64,000 nt of DNA. It comes from Symbiodinium natans (Eukaryota; Sar; Dinophyceae; Suessiales; Symbiodiniaceae). The position numbers were made by a program, and so were the translations under genes. Location: positions 1,498,192 to 1,562,191 of the forward strand of contig CAJNDS010002301.1 in the NCBI GenBank assembly GCA_905221605.1, in the 5' to 3' direction. Position 1 is the stretch's first letter; the number at the start of each line of letters is the position of its first letter. Below, piece after piece: positions 55,368 through 63,778 of this stretch. The notes beneath the pieces are model-generated. The model searched no databases. It had not been told where the DNA came from and worked only from the letters and a program-made list of their open reading frames with translations.

Positions 55368-55650
55368 GTGAGCGGTTTCTAGGTTTTCTGCATGTCTAAA
55401 CCTAGTGAAATTTCGAGCAGCATCGTCATGTGAAGAGCAACACGAGCTAAGCCCATGAGAGGCTGGAAGAGAGTTTTTTTTCTTGAGTTCGAGGGTTCAG
55501 TCAAGCATCAGTCAAGCATCTATTCAAGAATAGGAGCTGGCCCCTGCTTTGGGGGTTACCCTTCGACACGTGTCGGTGCCACGGCACTTGCGGAAGAGTA
55601 GAAGGGCACCTCTGAGCCCTCAGTCACTCGGAGCCGGGCACCTGACGCAG

Positions 55651-55756
55651 GCGGAGATGCTCGCCTTTGCCAAGCAGGCTCAGGAGGAAGAGGCGAAGCG
55701 CCTCGACGCCAGGAACGTGGCGAACAGCGGCCTAAGAAGGCCACAGCTCGAAGGGG
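55651..55756 (+). CDS. 2OG-Fe(II) oxygenase, second exon (candidate)
   Basis: AEMLAFAKQAQEEEAKRLDA follows the acceptor ACGCAG|GCG in the phase left open by 55367. The charged helix is plausible. Past residue 25 two frames look coding, and the true 3' end is not resolved (a GT follows at 55757). Confidence 0.4.
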
Positions 55757-56131
55757 TAGCGCAGTCAAGGCCGCGAAGAAGGCCCGTGCACCTGGCCTAC
55801 CTGTAACAACGTGCGAAGCCGTGAAGCCATTTCGGCTGTGCCATGGCAAGAGAGAGATCCAAGCATCCGCATCTTCCTGATCGGAGCGAAGAAAACGGGC
55901 GCCGACAGCAGTGAAAACTTGAGCGGGGCTAGGTTCGATCCTTTTTCGAAGCTGCAAAGCAGTTGCCAAAACCTGAATGTTGTAGCCTTTGACTTACTTC
56001 GCCTTTAGTTGAACTTTAAACTTTTTGGGTTTCCTTGTTCAATGGGATTATAAATTTTAGCTTTTTCTCCCATGGTTATTGGAGAAGTAAGTTGATTCTT
56101 GGCAGCACTGCTTTGTATGTGGTATGTGCAG

Positions 56132-56279
56132 ACCCTGAGGTTTATGCACTTGCCGAGCGGTTTCTGCAGCGAGCAATCTCCGCAGGCTTCGAAGAAAACC
56201 TTTCGGAGGCGTCCTCTGGCGACCTGAAGCTGGCCGACGCCCTGCTGGCCAAGCTGACGCCACCATCCGACCAGGATCT
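56132..56279 (+). CDS. 2OG-Fe(II) oxygenase exon (helical N-lobe)
   Basis: PEVYALAERFLQRAISAGFE, then LKLADALLAKLTPPSDQDL. The codon is split CT|GAGA (GA donor). Removing 56280-56418 gives QDLRRNPLGAEQAYGYWAPH. The helical region before the double-stranded beta-helix is typical of prolyl-4-hydroxylase-like proteins. Confidence 0.75.
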
Positions 56280-56418
56280 GAGACTTGGTAGGCCAGTAAT
56301 AGGGATTCGGGGGTTTAGGGTTTAGGGTTTAGGGTTTAGGGTTTCGGGTTTAGGGTTTAGGGTTTAGGGTTTCGGTTCAAGGGTGCCCTTCTTATAATAT
56401 GGTTGCTGGGCTACCAAG
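56280..56418 (+). mobile_element. Family A introner forming a GA-AG intron
   Basis: A copy of family A (56284-56418) is flanked by GAGA on both sides. Its middle is replaced by a TTTAGGG tract. The intron is GAGA plus the element; excision leaves one GAGA and restores the reading frame. Confidence 0.82.
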
Positions 56419-56500
56419 GAGAAGAAACCCCTTAGGGGCAGAGCAGGCATATGGGTACTGGGCACCTCACATCGACAAGGCCAACGTGCCTGAATACGAC
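56419..56500 (+). CDS. 2OG-Fe(II) oxygenase exon with HxD motif
   Basis: RRNPLGAEQAYGYWAPHIDK then ANVPEYD. His-Ile-Asp is the HxD pair of the facial triad that binds Fe(II). The donor is GAC|GACACT (GA). Joined to 56642 it reads VPEYDVSAILYLSTLGEDF, the expected strand after HxD. A GT-only splice model would run into TAG, so the GA donor is needed. Confidence 0.88.
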
Positions 56501-56641
56501 GACACTTAGGGGTACTTGGACATATTTTTGCTTTTGGTCTCTGTAAACTCTAAGGAACAGCAAACTATTTTTTGGTTACCTTAAACTCTAAGGAACAGCA
56601 ACAAGTATATTTTTTAAACTAGGGTGCCAAGTTCAGTAGAG
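56501..56641 (+). other. GA-AG intron with internal 20-bp direct repeat
   Basis: The 141-bp intron starts GACACT and ends GTAGAG. A 20-bp direct repeat lies at 56544-56563 and 56582-56601 (TAAACTCTAAGGAACAGCAA). The boundaries are fixed by the protein match. Confidence 0.75.
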
Positions 56642-56768
56642 GTCAGTGCCATCCTCTACCTCTCCACCTTGGGCGAAGACTTTTCCGGTGGCGCCTTTGC
56701 CTTCAATGATGCGGATGCCGACAGGCTGGTGGAGCCCAAGCTGGGAAGACTTCTCCTTTTTGACTCAG
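56642..56768 (+). CDS. 2OG-Fe(II) oxygenase core exon
   Basis: VSAILYLSTLGEDFSGGAFA, then FNDADADRLVEPKLGRLLLF and DSG. The pattern 'YLs....DF.GG.f.f......VeP..Gr...F.SG' is that of the prolyl-4-hydroxylase alpha-subunit-like (P4Hc/OGFOD) fold. The Gly codon is split G|GT with donor GTGGGG; the intron 56769-56906 (138 bp, GT-AG) contains a short CA run. Confidence 0.92.
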
Positions 56769-56906
56769 GTGGGGTACGCACCCATGTACTGCTTTCTCCT
56801 CTTTTTTGGGGGCGGTGTTTCGTTACTATAAGAGTCACACACACACACACATTTGATTCCCTGAGTTGCAGATCTCAGTCTTACGCCGCTCTCCACACCA
56901 TGGCAG

Positions 56907-57034
56907 GTCCCGTCAACTTGCACCAGGTCTACCCTGTGATTTCCGGCTCTCGCCTTGCGCTCTCAGTGTGGTACAGCCGCAGCTTTCGGACTCTGCACGA
57001 TTTCGTCGCAGCAAAAAGGTGCCCTAAACCCTAA
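56907..57034 (+). CDS. 2OG-Fe(II) oxygenase last exon (distal His and Arg)
   Basis: PVNLHQVYPVISGSRLALSV then WYSRSF. The His of VNLHQV is the distal iron ligand, and the Arg of SGSRLAL is the residue that holds 2-oxoglutarate. Reading on gives KRCPKP and TAA, where the last codons and the stop come from the CCCTAAA repeat itself. The enzyme probably hydroxylates prolyl or a similar side chain; the substrate is unknown. Confidence 0.9.
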
Positions 57035-57661
57035 ACCCTAAACCCATTGAGCTGACCATAGGGGGGGGTTTTGTAGGACTGGATTGGCGAAGGCTCTGCA
57101 TGAGTTGCATGTAGCGCCCTGCTTCCACGTCCATGGAGCACTTCATGTCAGATCCTGGCGCGATGTTTGTACGATGCTCGTCATCGACGGGCTGGTTCAG
57201 GGTTTAGGGTTTACTGTTTAGGGCTTAGGGCTTAGGGCTTAGGGTTTAGGGTATAGGGTTTAGGGTTTAGGTGTGAAGGAGACATCGGTGCCACTCGAAG
57301 ATGCAGCAGCTGCCTCCCCGAGCCAAACGCTGCAGATCGACCTTAAACCCCAAAACCCTCAACCCTGTTGTACCCTAAACCCCAAACACCCCCCCCCCCC
57401 CCCCCCCAACTGCTAAGCCCGAAACCTCACACCCCAAACCCCTAAACCCCAAACCCCTAAACCCTAAACCCCTATGAAGCCTATGAAGCCCTTACCGCTG
57501 CCCCAGGTTGCACCATCAACTCCTCACCCCCAAAACCCTAAACCCCAAACCCTAAACCAATTTCCCAAACCCTAAACCCTAAACCCCAAACCCCAAACCC
57601 TAAACCCTAAACCCTGAACCACAAACCCTAAACCCTAAACCCCAAACCCCTGCTGCCCCAG

Positions 57662-57741
57662 GTTGCACCATCAACTGGTTCCGGGAGTGGCCAGCGGAGG
57701 CCCTGTCCTCCGTGGCGCAGCAGCAGCTGGCTGTGAATCAG
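57662..57741 (+). CDS. Dynein exon (CTINWFREWP)
   Basis: CTINWFREWPAEALSSVAQQ matches the dynein '(LVNC)CTIDWf..WP..AL..Va' segment that ends AAA4. T|GT completes the Cys codon left by 35533. CCCTAAA repeats lead in and TTTAGGG repeats follow. The donor is CAG|GC. A 25-bp copy of its start lies 155 bp upstream. Confidence 0.95.
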
Positions 57742-58151
57742 GCCTGCCTGCTGAGTAGAGGGTTTAGGGTTTAGGGTTTAGGGTTTAGGGTTATGGGTTA
57801 TTAGGGTTTAGGGCCTAGCTACATGGTTTGGGAGTCGGAACTTTCATCACGAAAACATGTTAACCCCTGAACCCTGAACCCAAAACCCTAGTATCTGAGC
57901 CCAGGCCCCCGAAGCCCCCTAGGAGCCTCCTCGGCCCCCCTAAGCCCCCACAGGAGCCCTCGACCTAAGAAGCCCTGAGCCCCCAAAAGCGGATGAAACA
58001 CCAGGGTTTAGGGTTTAGGGTTTCGGGTTAGGGTTTAGGGTTTAGGGTTTAGGGTTCAGGGTTCAGGGTTCAGGGTTCAGGGTTCAGGGTTCAGGGTTCA
58101 GGGTTCAGGGTTTAGGGTTTAGGGTTTAGGGTTCAGCCTATTCCTGGCAAG

Positions 58152-58193
58152 GTGCAGCTGCCAAACTTCGAAGGCTCCGTGCGGCTCTTCCAG
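58152..58193 (+). CDS. Dynein exon (VQLPNFEGSVRLFQ)
   Basis: VQLPNFEGSVRLFQ ends CAG|GCGC and joins 58876 to give SVRLFQVMHMSVEQASKKFL, the 'v...f...H.SV...S..fl' segment before the stalk. Both junctions are phase 0. The following intron holds a 340-bp array of a 9-base unit (TTTATAGGG). Confidence 0.78.
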
Positions 58194-58207
58194 GCGCACG
58201 AGTGGTT

Positions 58208-58545
58208 GAGGGTTTAGGGTTTTTAGGGTTTATAGGGTTTATGGGGTTTAGGATTTAGGGTTTAGGGTTTATAGGGTTTACAGGGTTTAGAGGGTTTATA
58301 GGGTTTATTGGGTTTATAGGGTTTAGGGTTTATAGGGTTTAGAGGGTTCATAGGGTTCATAGGGTTTATAGGGTTTATAGGGTTTATAGGGTTTAAAGGG
58401 TTTATAGGGTTTATAGGGTTTATAGGGTTTGTAGGGTCTATAGGGTTTGTAGAGTTTATAGGGTTTATAGGGTTTATAGGGTTTATAGGGTTTATAGGGT
58501 TTATAGGGTTTATAGGGTTTATAGGGTTTATAGGGTTTGGGGCGT
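58208..58545 (+). repeat. TTTATAGGG (9-base) array
   Basis: About 35 units of a 9-base variant with TTTACAGGG and TTTAGAGGG changes; followed by a TTTGGGG array at 58590-58665. Confidence 0.9.
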
Positions 58546-58875
58546 AGGGGTTTAGGGACCTCCCTTGCAGTTTATGGTTTTGGGTTTCTTGGTAGGGTTT
58601 GGGGTTTGGGGTTTGGGGTTTGGGGTTTGGGGTTTGGGGTTTGGGGTTTGGGGTTTGGGGTTTAGGGACCTCCTTACAGTTTAGGGTTTGTTTTTGTTGA
58701 GGTTTTGGACTCTCTAATTCTCTCCGCCCTCTTCTTTCCTCTCCCCTCTCTACTCGCTCTCATGTCGCTCTCTCTCTCTCTCTCTGTGGAGTTCGGGTTT
58801 TGGGCTTGTAGTGCTGACGGTTTCGGCTCATCCGAAAAGGCCCCTGAACCCTCAAACTCTGCGTGTCGTGCACAG

Positions 58876-58922
58876 GTGATGCACATGAGCGTGGAACAGG
58901 CCTCGAAGAAGTTCCTCGAGCA
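58876..58922 (+). CDS. Dynein exon (MSVEQASKKFLE)
   Basis: VMHMSVEQASKKFLE plus CA. The donor is GA (CA|GAAT), and the acceptor TGTCAG|G at 59912 completes Gln: KKFLEQRHVYNTPTSYLEL. The intron 58923-59911 is GA-AG, 989 bp, and holds a family C element. Confidence 0.9.
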
Positions 58923-59559
58923 GAATAAGCCTTGGCCTTGGCTCAAAACTGGATAGGGTGTTGAGGGGTTTGGGGGAAGTGTTGCGAATAGCATCCCTCT
59001 ATGTCATTCCTGCATGGTTGTACTATATGAGGTACCCCAAGTATTCGAGTTCAGTAGGCCCCCATATGATGGGGAGGTTCCCAAAGCAGAGGAAGGCTTC
59101 GATGCAAGTGCCCATAACGAGGATCAACGAACATGCCCAGAATGCGATTGCTATTGCCATGTGCATGGTCATGAGTAGTCGCATTGCGAATGCCACTGCG
59201 ACTTGTATTATTTTCCATAAGGACTGCCCTATCTTGCGGCTGGTTCGCAGGGCTCAGATTTTCTAGGTTTAGGGCTACAACTTCTATTGGGTTCCGGGTG
59301 CAAGGACCGGGCCAAAGATCTAGGAACACTAGGGTGCTCTGCTCCGGGACTGAGTTTGCAGGTATACTGCTTGCGTTGCGAAGTGTCTACTCGCACGATT
59401 TCCCAGCATGCCGAGTCCAACAGCTGCGCTCTTGAAAGCGTCCCCAAGCCGTCATCGCCCTAAGCCCTGAAGCGGTTGAGCTATGAATCGCACGACAGTG
59501 ATGGTTGAAAGCTGATGGACAAGTAGCGGCACATCCCCCTCTCTACCCCTCTAAACCTT

Positions 59560-59691
59560 GGGATGTTCTCCCTTATACTCACGGTCCTTAATCGGGATTA
59601 TAGTACCCGCCCCCCCCCCCCCCCCCTAGTATAATCCCTGTTCAAGACTGTTAGTATCTTGGCGGGGGGGGGGGGGGGGGGGGAACATCCC
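59560..59691 (+). mobile_element. Family C element with C and G runs
   Basis: GGGATGTTCTCCCTTATACT at the left and GGGAACATCCC at the right. It carries a C run in the left half and a long G run in the right half, so it could fold as one long hairpin. It lies in the dynein intron 58923-59911. Confidence 0.8.
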
Positions 59692-59911
59692 AATCTACAC
59701 CTCTAGCATTGCCCAATGTACAGGGATTGCCCTAGATCGCCCGGAAGGCCTCCAAGGTCGCATAGGGTTGAGGGTTTTAGGGTTTAGGTTTTAGGGTTTA
59801 GGGTTTTAGGGTTTTTGGGTTTAGGGTTTTAGGGTTTTAGGGTTTTAGGGTTTAGGGTTTAGGGTTTAGGGTTTAGGGTTTAGGGTTTAGGGTTCAAAAA
59901 CCTTCTGTCAG

Positions 59912-59993
59912 GCGTCATGTCTACAACACTCCCACGAGCTACCTGGAGCTCCTCTCCAGCTTTGTGTCTGTGCTGGCCATGAAACGGAAGCAG
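59912..59993 (+). CDS. Dynein exon (YNTPTSYLEL)
   Basis: RHVYNTPTSYLELLSSFVSV continues LAMKRKQ. 'yvTPtsYLeli..f..ll..Kr' is the invariant dynein sequence just before the stalk. The donor is CAG|GC. Confidence 0.96.
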
Positions 59994-60071
59994 GCGGCGA
60001 GAGACTTGGGGTTTAGGGTTTAGGGTTTAGGGTTTAGGGTGTAGGGTGTAGGGTGTAGGGTGTAGGGTGGA

Positions 60072-60172
60072 GGGATGTTCCGCCCCATACTAGCAGTCCT
60101 GAATGGGGATTATTAATGAGGAGGGGTACTTTCACCCCTCTTAAGGACTGTTAGTAGAAGGGGGAACATCCC
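60072..60172 (+). mobile_element. Family C element
   Basis: GGGATGTTCCGCCCCATACT ... AGTAGAAGGGGGAACATCCC, 101 bp, in dynein intron 59994-60365. Confidence 0.82.
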
Positions 60173-60365
60173 AGTTCCGGGGGCTGGGACTGGTGTCTTG
60201 TGATCTTCCCTATAAGGTTCCGAGCTTCTAGGGGCTAAACCGACACACCGGATCTCATGGCTCTTGGGATAAGGAAGGGTCTAGGGTTTTGGGGTGTCGA
60301 TGCTGCCGAGATAGGGACCAGGGCTCCGACTCCGATGTGTAGCAGCTTCTGACCACGTACGGCAG

Positions 60366-60392
60366 GTGGGCACGCAGCAGAAGAGATACAAG
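60366..60392 (+). CDS. Dynein 27-bp micro-exon
   Basis: VGTQQKRYK lies between CGGCAG|GTG and AAG|GC. It joins KRKQ (59993) and VGLEKIG (61972) to give KRKQVGTQQKRYKVGLEKIG. Dyneins have 7 residues between KRK and RY here, and this gives exactly 7. A family C element lies in the intron upstream and another downstream. Confidence 0.82.
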
Positions 60393-60402
60393 GCCTGGCG
60401 CT

Positions 60403-60705
60403 TCTAAAACCCTAAACCCCTAAACCCCTAAAAACCTAAACCCTAAACCCTAAACCCTAACCCTAAACCCTAAACCCTAAACCCTAAACCCTAAACCCTA
60501 AACCCTAAACCCTAAACCCTAAACCCTAAACCCTAAACCCTAAACCCTAAACCCTAAACCCTAAACCCTACCTAAACCCTAAACCCTAAACCCTAAACCC
60601 TAAACCCTAAACCCTAAACCCTAAACCCTAAACCCTAAACCCTAAACCCTAACCCTAAACCCTAAAACCCTCAACCCCTAAACCCTAAACCCCTAAACCC
60701 GAAAC
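60403..60705 (-). repeat. CCCTAAA array, about 300 bp
   Basis: The longest uniform tract, starting 10 bases after the 27-bp dynein micro-exon. Confidence 0.92.
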
Positions 60706-60889
60706 CCATGGGTCCTTTGATGTCATCCTCATCCCAGCCGGAAGTCACCGTACCGATCCTGGACTGCCAAGTGCCTGCAGCCTATTAGACAGTGCGAATG
60801 AGACTTCGCAAATAAGGGGCAGGGTTTAGGGTTTAGGGTTTAGGGTTTAGGGTTTAGGGTTTAGAGCTTCGGACCAACCGCCAAGATAG

Positions 60890-61041
60890 CTTTTAATCGG
60901 GATTCTAGTGCCCTCTATACTAATCCAAATTAAGGGCTGTATTATAGTGCCCTCTATACTAATCCCTATTAAGGGCTGTATTCTAGTGCCCTCTAAAAGA
61001 ATCCCTAGTAAGGACTTTTATTTTAAGCGGGGAAACATCCC
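60890..61041 (+). mobile_element. Family C element with internal tandem duplication
   Basis: The right end GGGGAAACATCCC is kept. The centre TAGTGCCCTCTATACTAATC is present in about three tandem units. The left end is eroded. Confidence 0.65.
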
Positions 61042-61330
61042 AGTAAAGACCCCATGACTGTCAGCTCCCTATGCTTCCGTGGCCCTAGAGTTAGGTTCCA
61101 AGAACCATGAAGGACTGAATTATGACTAGGACCCGGAGCAGGCCCTATTTCCTCTTTTTTTTGGGTTGGGGTTCCCTTATAATCCCCTTAAAACCAAAAA
61201 GGGCACCCTTTTATTCCTAGGTTAAACCCCTGCGTCCAGATTAGGTCCCTGGTCGGGGTAACCAAACCTGCCTGGGCCGATGGGACCACAGAGCGCAGGT
61301 ATCCCATGCATGCCTCTGAAAGTATGGGCC

Positions 61331-61485
61331 AAACTCTAAACCCTAAACGCTAAACCCTAAACCGCCCTAAACCCTAAACCCTAAACCCTAAACCCTAAAC
61401 CCTAAACCCTAAACCCTAAACCCTAAACCCTAAACCCTAAACCCTAAACCCTAAACCCTAAACCCTAAACCCTAAACCCTAAACG
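61331..61485 (-). repeat. CCCTAAA array
   Basis: About 21 units in dynein intron 60393-61971. Confidence 0.92.
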
Positions 61486-61799
61486 CTCGTGGCGTCCTGA
61501 CAAAGTGACCCTTATAGCGATTCGGGCCCGAAAATGGTCCATGATTCGGGCCAAGATATCCCGAACCTTTGCAGTGGCTTTTCTGGGCTTTGGCTCGTTG
61601 GATTTGAGGAAATATTCGACGAGATGGCTTTTTCTGCCCGAAACTTCTGCGAAGGTGCAAGGTTTTAGGGTTCAGGGCTTATGGTTGAAGGTTAACAATT
61701 GAGTCCTGAAGTTCCTGGACGTTCGTCGGCAAGCTCCAAACTGCACCAAAACCCTGAAACCCAGAAACCCTGAACCCCTAAACGCCCTAACCCCTAATC

Positions 61800-61945
61800 C
61801 CCGAACCCTAAAACCCTAAACCCCAAACCCTAAACCCCAAACCCTAAACCCCAAACCCTAAACCCCAAACCCTAAACCCCAAACCCCAAACCCCAAACCC
61901 TAAACCCCAAACCCTAAACCCTAAACCCTAACCCTAAACCCCTAA
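61800..61945 (-). repeat. Alternating CCCTAAA CCCCAAA array
   Basis: A 14-base dimer unit (CCCTAAACCCCAAA) is repeated several times, then single units, ending 26 bases before the exon at 61972. Confidence 0.88.
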
Positions 61946-61971
61946 GCCCCGAGCCCCGCAAAGCCGTGCAG

Positions 61972-62007
61972 GTCGGCCTGGAGAAGATTGGGGATGCAGA
62001 GGAGCAG
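61972..62007 (+). CDS. Dynein exon, stalk start (VGLEKIGDAEEQ)
   Basis: VGLEKIGDAEEQ matches 'ry..GL.Kl..a..qv', where the stalk coiled coil begins. The acceptor is GTGCAG|GTC and the donor CAG|GC. The exon is 36 bp, with a CCCTAAA/CCCCAAA array upstream and TTTAGGG downstream. Confidence 0.9.
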
Positions 62008-62460
62008 GCCAGTGGAGCGGTTTAGGGTTTAGGGTTTAGGGTTTAGGGTTTAGGGTCTAGGGTTTAGGGCTAAGGGTTTAGGGTTTAGGGTTTAGGGTTT
62101 AGGGCCTGAGGTTGAGGGCTTGAGGGTTTAGAGTTTTGTGGGGTTCAGGGTTTTGGGGTTTAGACTTTTTGAGTTTAGGAGGGGGGGCGGGGGGGGGCTT
62201 AGGGTTTAGGGGGTTAGGGGGTTGAGGGTTTAGGGGTTTAGGGATTAGGGATTTAGGGATTTAGGGGTTTAGGGGTTGAGGGTTTAGGCATGGTTTTATG
62301 GAGCTTAGGCCTTCTGGGGCAGGTACGGAGTTTAACGTATGAAGCACAAAAGGCTATAACCCAACAGAAACTGCCACTATAGATGCTTGGGGTTCTCTTG
62401 GCCGGACACCTTGGAAACCGGTTTGCGTGTTTAGGTTTTGGGTTCCCAGAACGTATCTCA

Positions 62461-62517
62461 GGCGGCAGCAGCAGCAGCAGCAGCAGCAGCGGCGGCAGCG
62501 GCAGCGGCAGCGGCAGC

Positions 62518-62552
<35 letters not shown>
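62461..62552 (+). repeat. CAG/CGG trinucleotide repeat
   Basis: (CAG)n with CGG interruptions, about 92 bp, followed by a G run at 62609-62631. All three frames are open (poly-Ala, poly-Ser, poly-Gln), so no coding role can be inferred. It lies in a dynein stalk intron. Confidence 0.9.
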
Positions 62553-62553
<1 letters not shown>

Positions 62554-62721
62554 GCAATTGGATTTTCTGCTTCGGGCTGGGGACGAAAGGGGTAGGAAAC
62601 GGGCGGACGGGGGGGGGGGGGGGGGGGGGGGGCGCGGGCACGCGTTTTGATGGCTGCTGGGTTGGCAGGGATTGGGAGGCCTTGAACGAGCCGAATCCTG
62701 GGTCAGCCTCACATGGCAAGA

Positions 62722-62928
62722 TACCCTAAACCCTAAACCCTAAACCCTAAACCCTAAACCCTAAACCCTAAACCCTAAACCCTAAACCCTAAACCCTAAA
62801 CCCTAAACCCTAAACCCTAAACCCTAAACCCTACACCCTAAACCCTAAACCCTAAACCCTAAACCCTAAACCCTACACCCTACACCCTAAACCCTAAACC
62901 CTAAACCCTAAACCCTAAACCCTAAACC
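62722..62928 (-). repeat. CCCTAAA array
   Basis: About 29 units with a few CCCTACA variants. Confidence 0.92.
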
Positions 62929-63328
62929 AATCATCTGATTTGGGTCATTGAATAAACAGTACTTGCTAGCAAAAGTCCTGATGAGCCCTAAACCCCCAGG
63001 GCCGAGCACGTTGAGTTTGAAGCCCCTGAGTTGAGGGTTAGGGATTCAGGGCTGAGGGCTTGTAGGGTTTAGGGACGAAGGTTCCCCTTAACCAGAACAG
63101 GTCAGCGGCTTGCAGCAGATGCTGGTGGAGCAAAGCTGCCACGATTGCGGGTATGGGTGATCTCTGCCGGAAGGTTGCTTAGGGACAGTACACGGGACAT
63201 CGGAGGCATGTGGGGGGTCGCTCTGAATTCTTGGAGACTGCACTGAATTTTGGTGTATGGCCCTAAACCCGAAACCCGAAACCCTGCAGGGTTTCAGGTT
63301 GCTTGTCTGCGGCACCAGGAAGAAGCCT

Positions 63329-63370
63329 AAGCTGGAGCAGACGCAGAAGATGGTGGAGGAGATGATGAAG
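63329..63370 (+). CDS. Dynein stalk exon (LEQTQKMVEEMMK)
   Basis: KKPKLEQTQKMVEEMMK ends AAG|GT and joins 63779 to give VEEMMKVIEVDKAAAQ, a stalk heptad pattern as in dyneins ('l.P.L......e.mm..i..d'). The acceptor is uncertain (GCACCAG|G fits by position); its phase to 62007 does not close, so another exon may be missing. Confidence 0.8.
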
Positions 63371-63778
63371 GTGGGGTTGTTAGGGTTTTTAGAGTTTTGA
63401 GGGTTTTGAGGGGTTTGAGGGTTTTTAGGGTTTTTAGGTGTTTTGGGGAACCTTCGAAGATGGAAGAGCTCATGTCTTTTCACAGTGTAGGCTCCTGATG
63501 AATTTTCTAGATTTCCACGCTTCTGCCTAGCCAGGAACACGAGTGACATGTTTTTTTTTTCTCTCTCTCTCTCTCTCTTGTCTCTGTCTTTGTCTTTCTT
63601 TCGTTTGTTGTTTTTTTCTTTCTTTCCCGCTGTCTTTCTTTGCGGATACATCTTCGTGTATTTTGCCGTCCTACTACACGTTTGCAGGGGCAATAGCTAC
63701 TACTCCGTGAAACTCTAAATACCCTAAATTAAACCCTAAACCCTAAACCCCCAGTCCTCTTGCAACTGCGACCAACAG

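Noticed and set aside
57497-57521. Alternative start of the CTINWF exon
   Set aside because: The copy leaves the dynein sequence after 14 exon bases and enters repeats; the copy at 57662 continues correctly.
62354-62729. Poly-Gln, poly-Ala, poly-Ser and poly-Cys frames
   Set aside because: They come from a CAG/CGG trinucleotide repeat inside a dynein intron; all frames are open.
63088-63693. Minus-strand 201-residue frame
   Set aside because: Lysine/arginine and proline/asparagine runs arise from CT-rich and TTTAGGG-like text; it lies opposite dynein stalk exons and has no motif.
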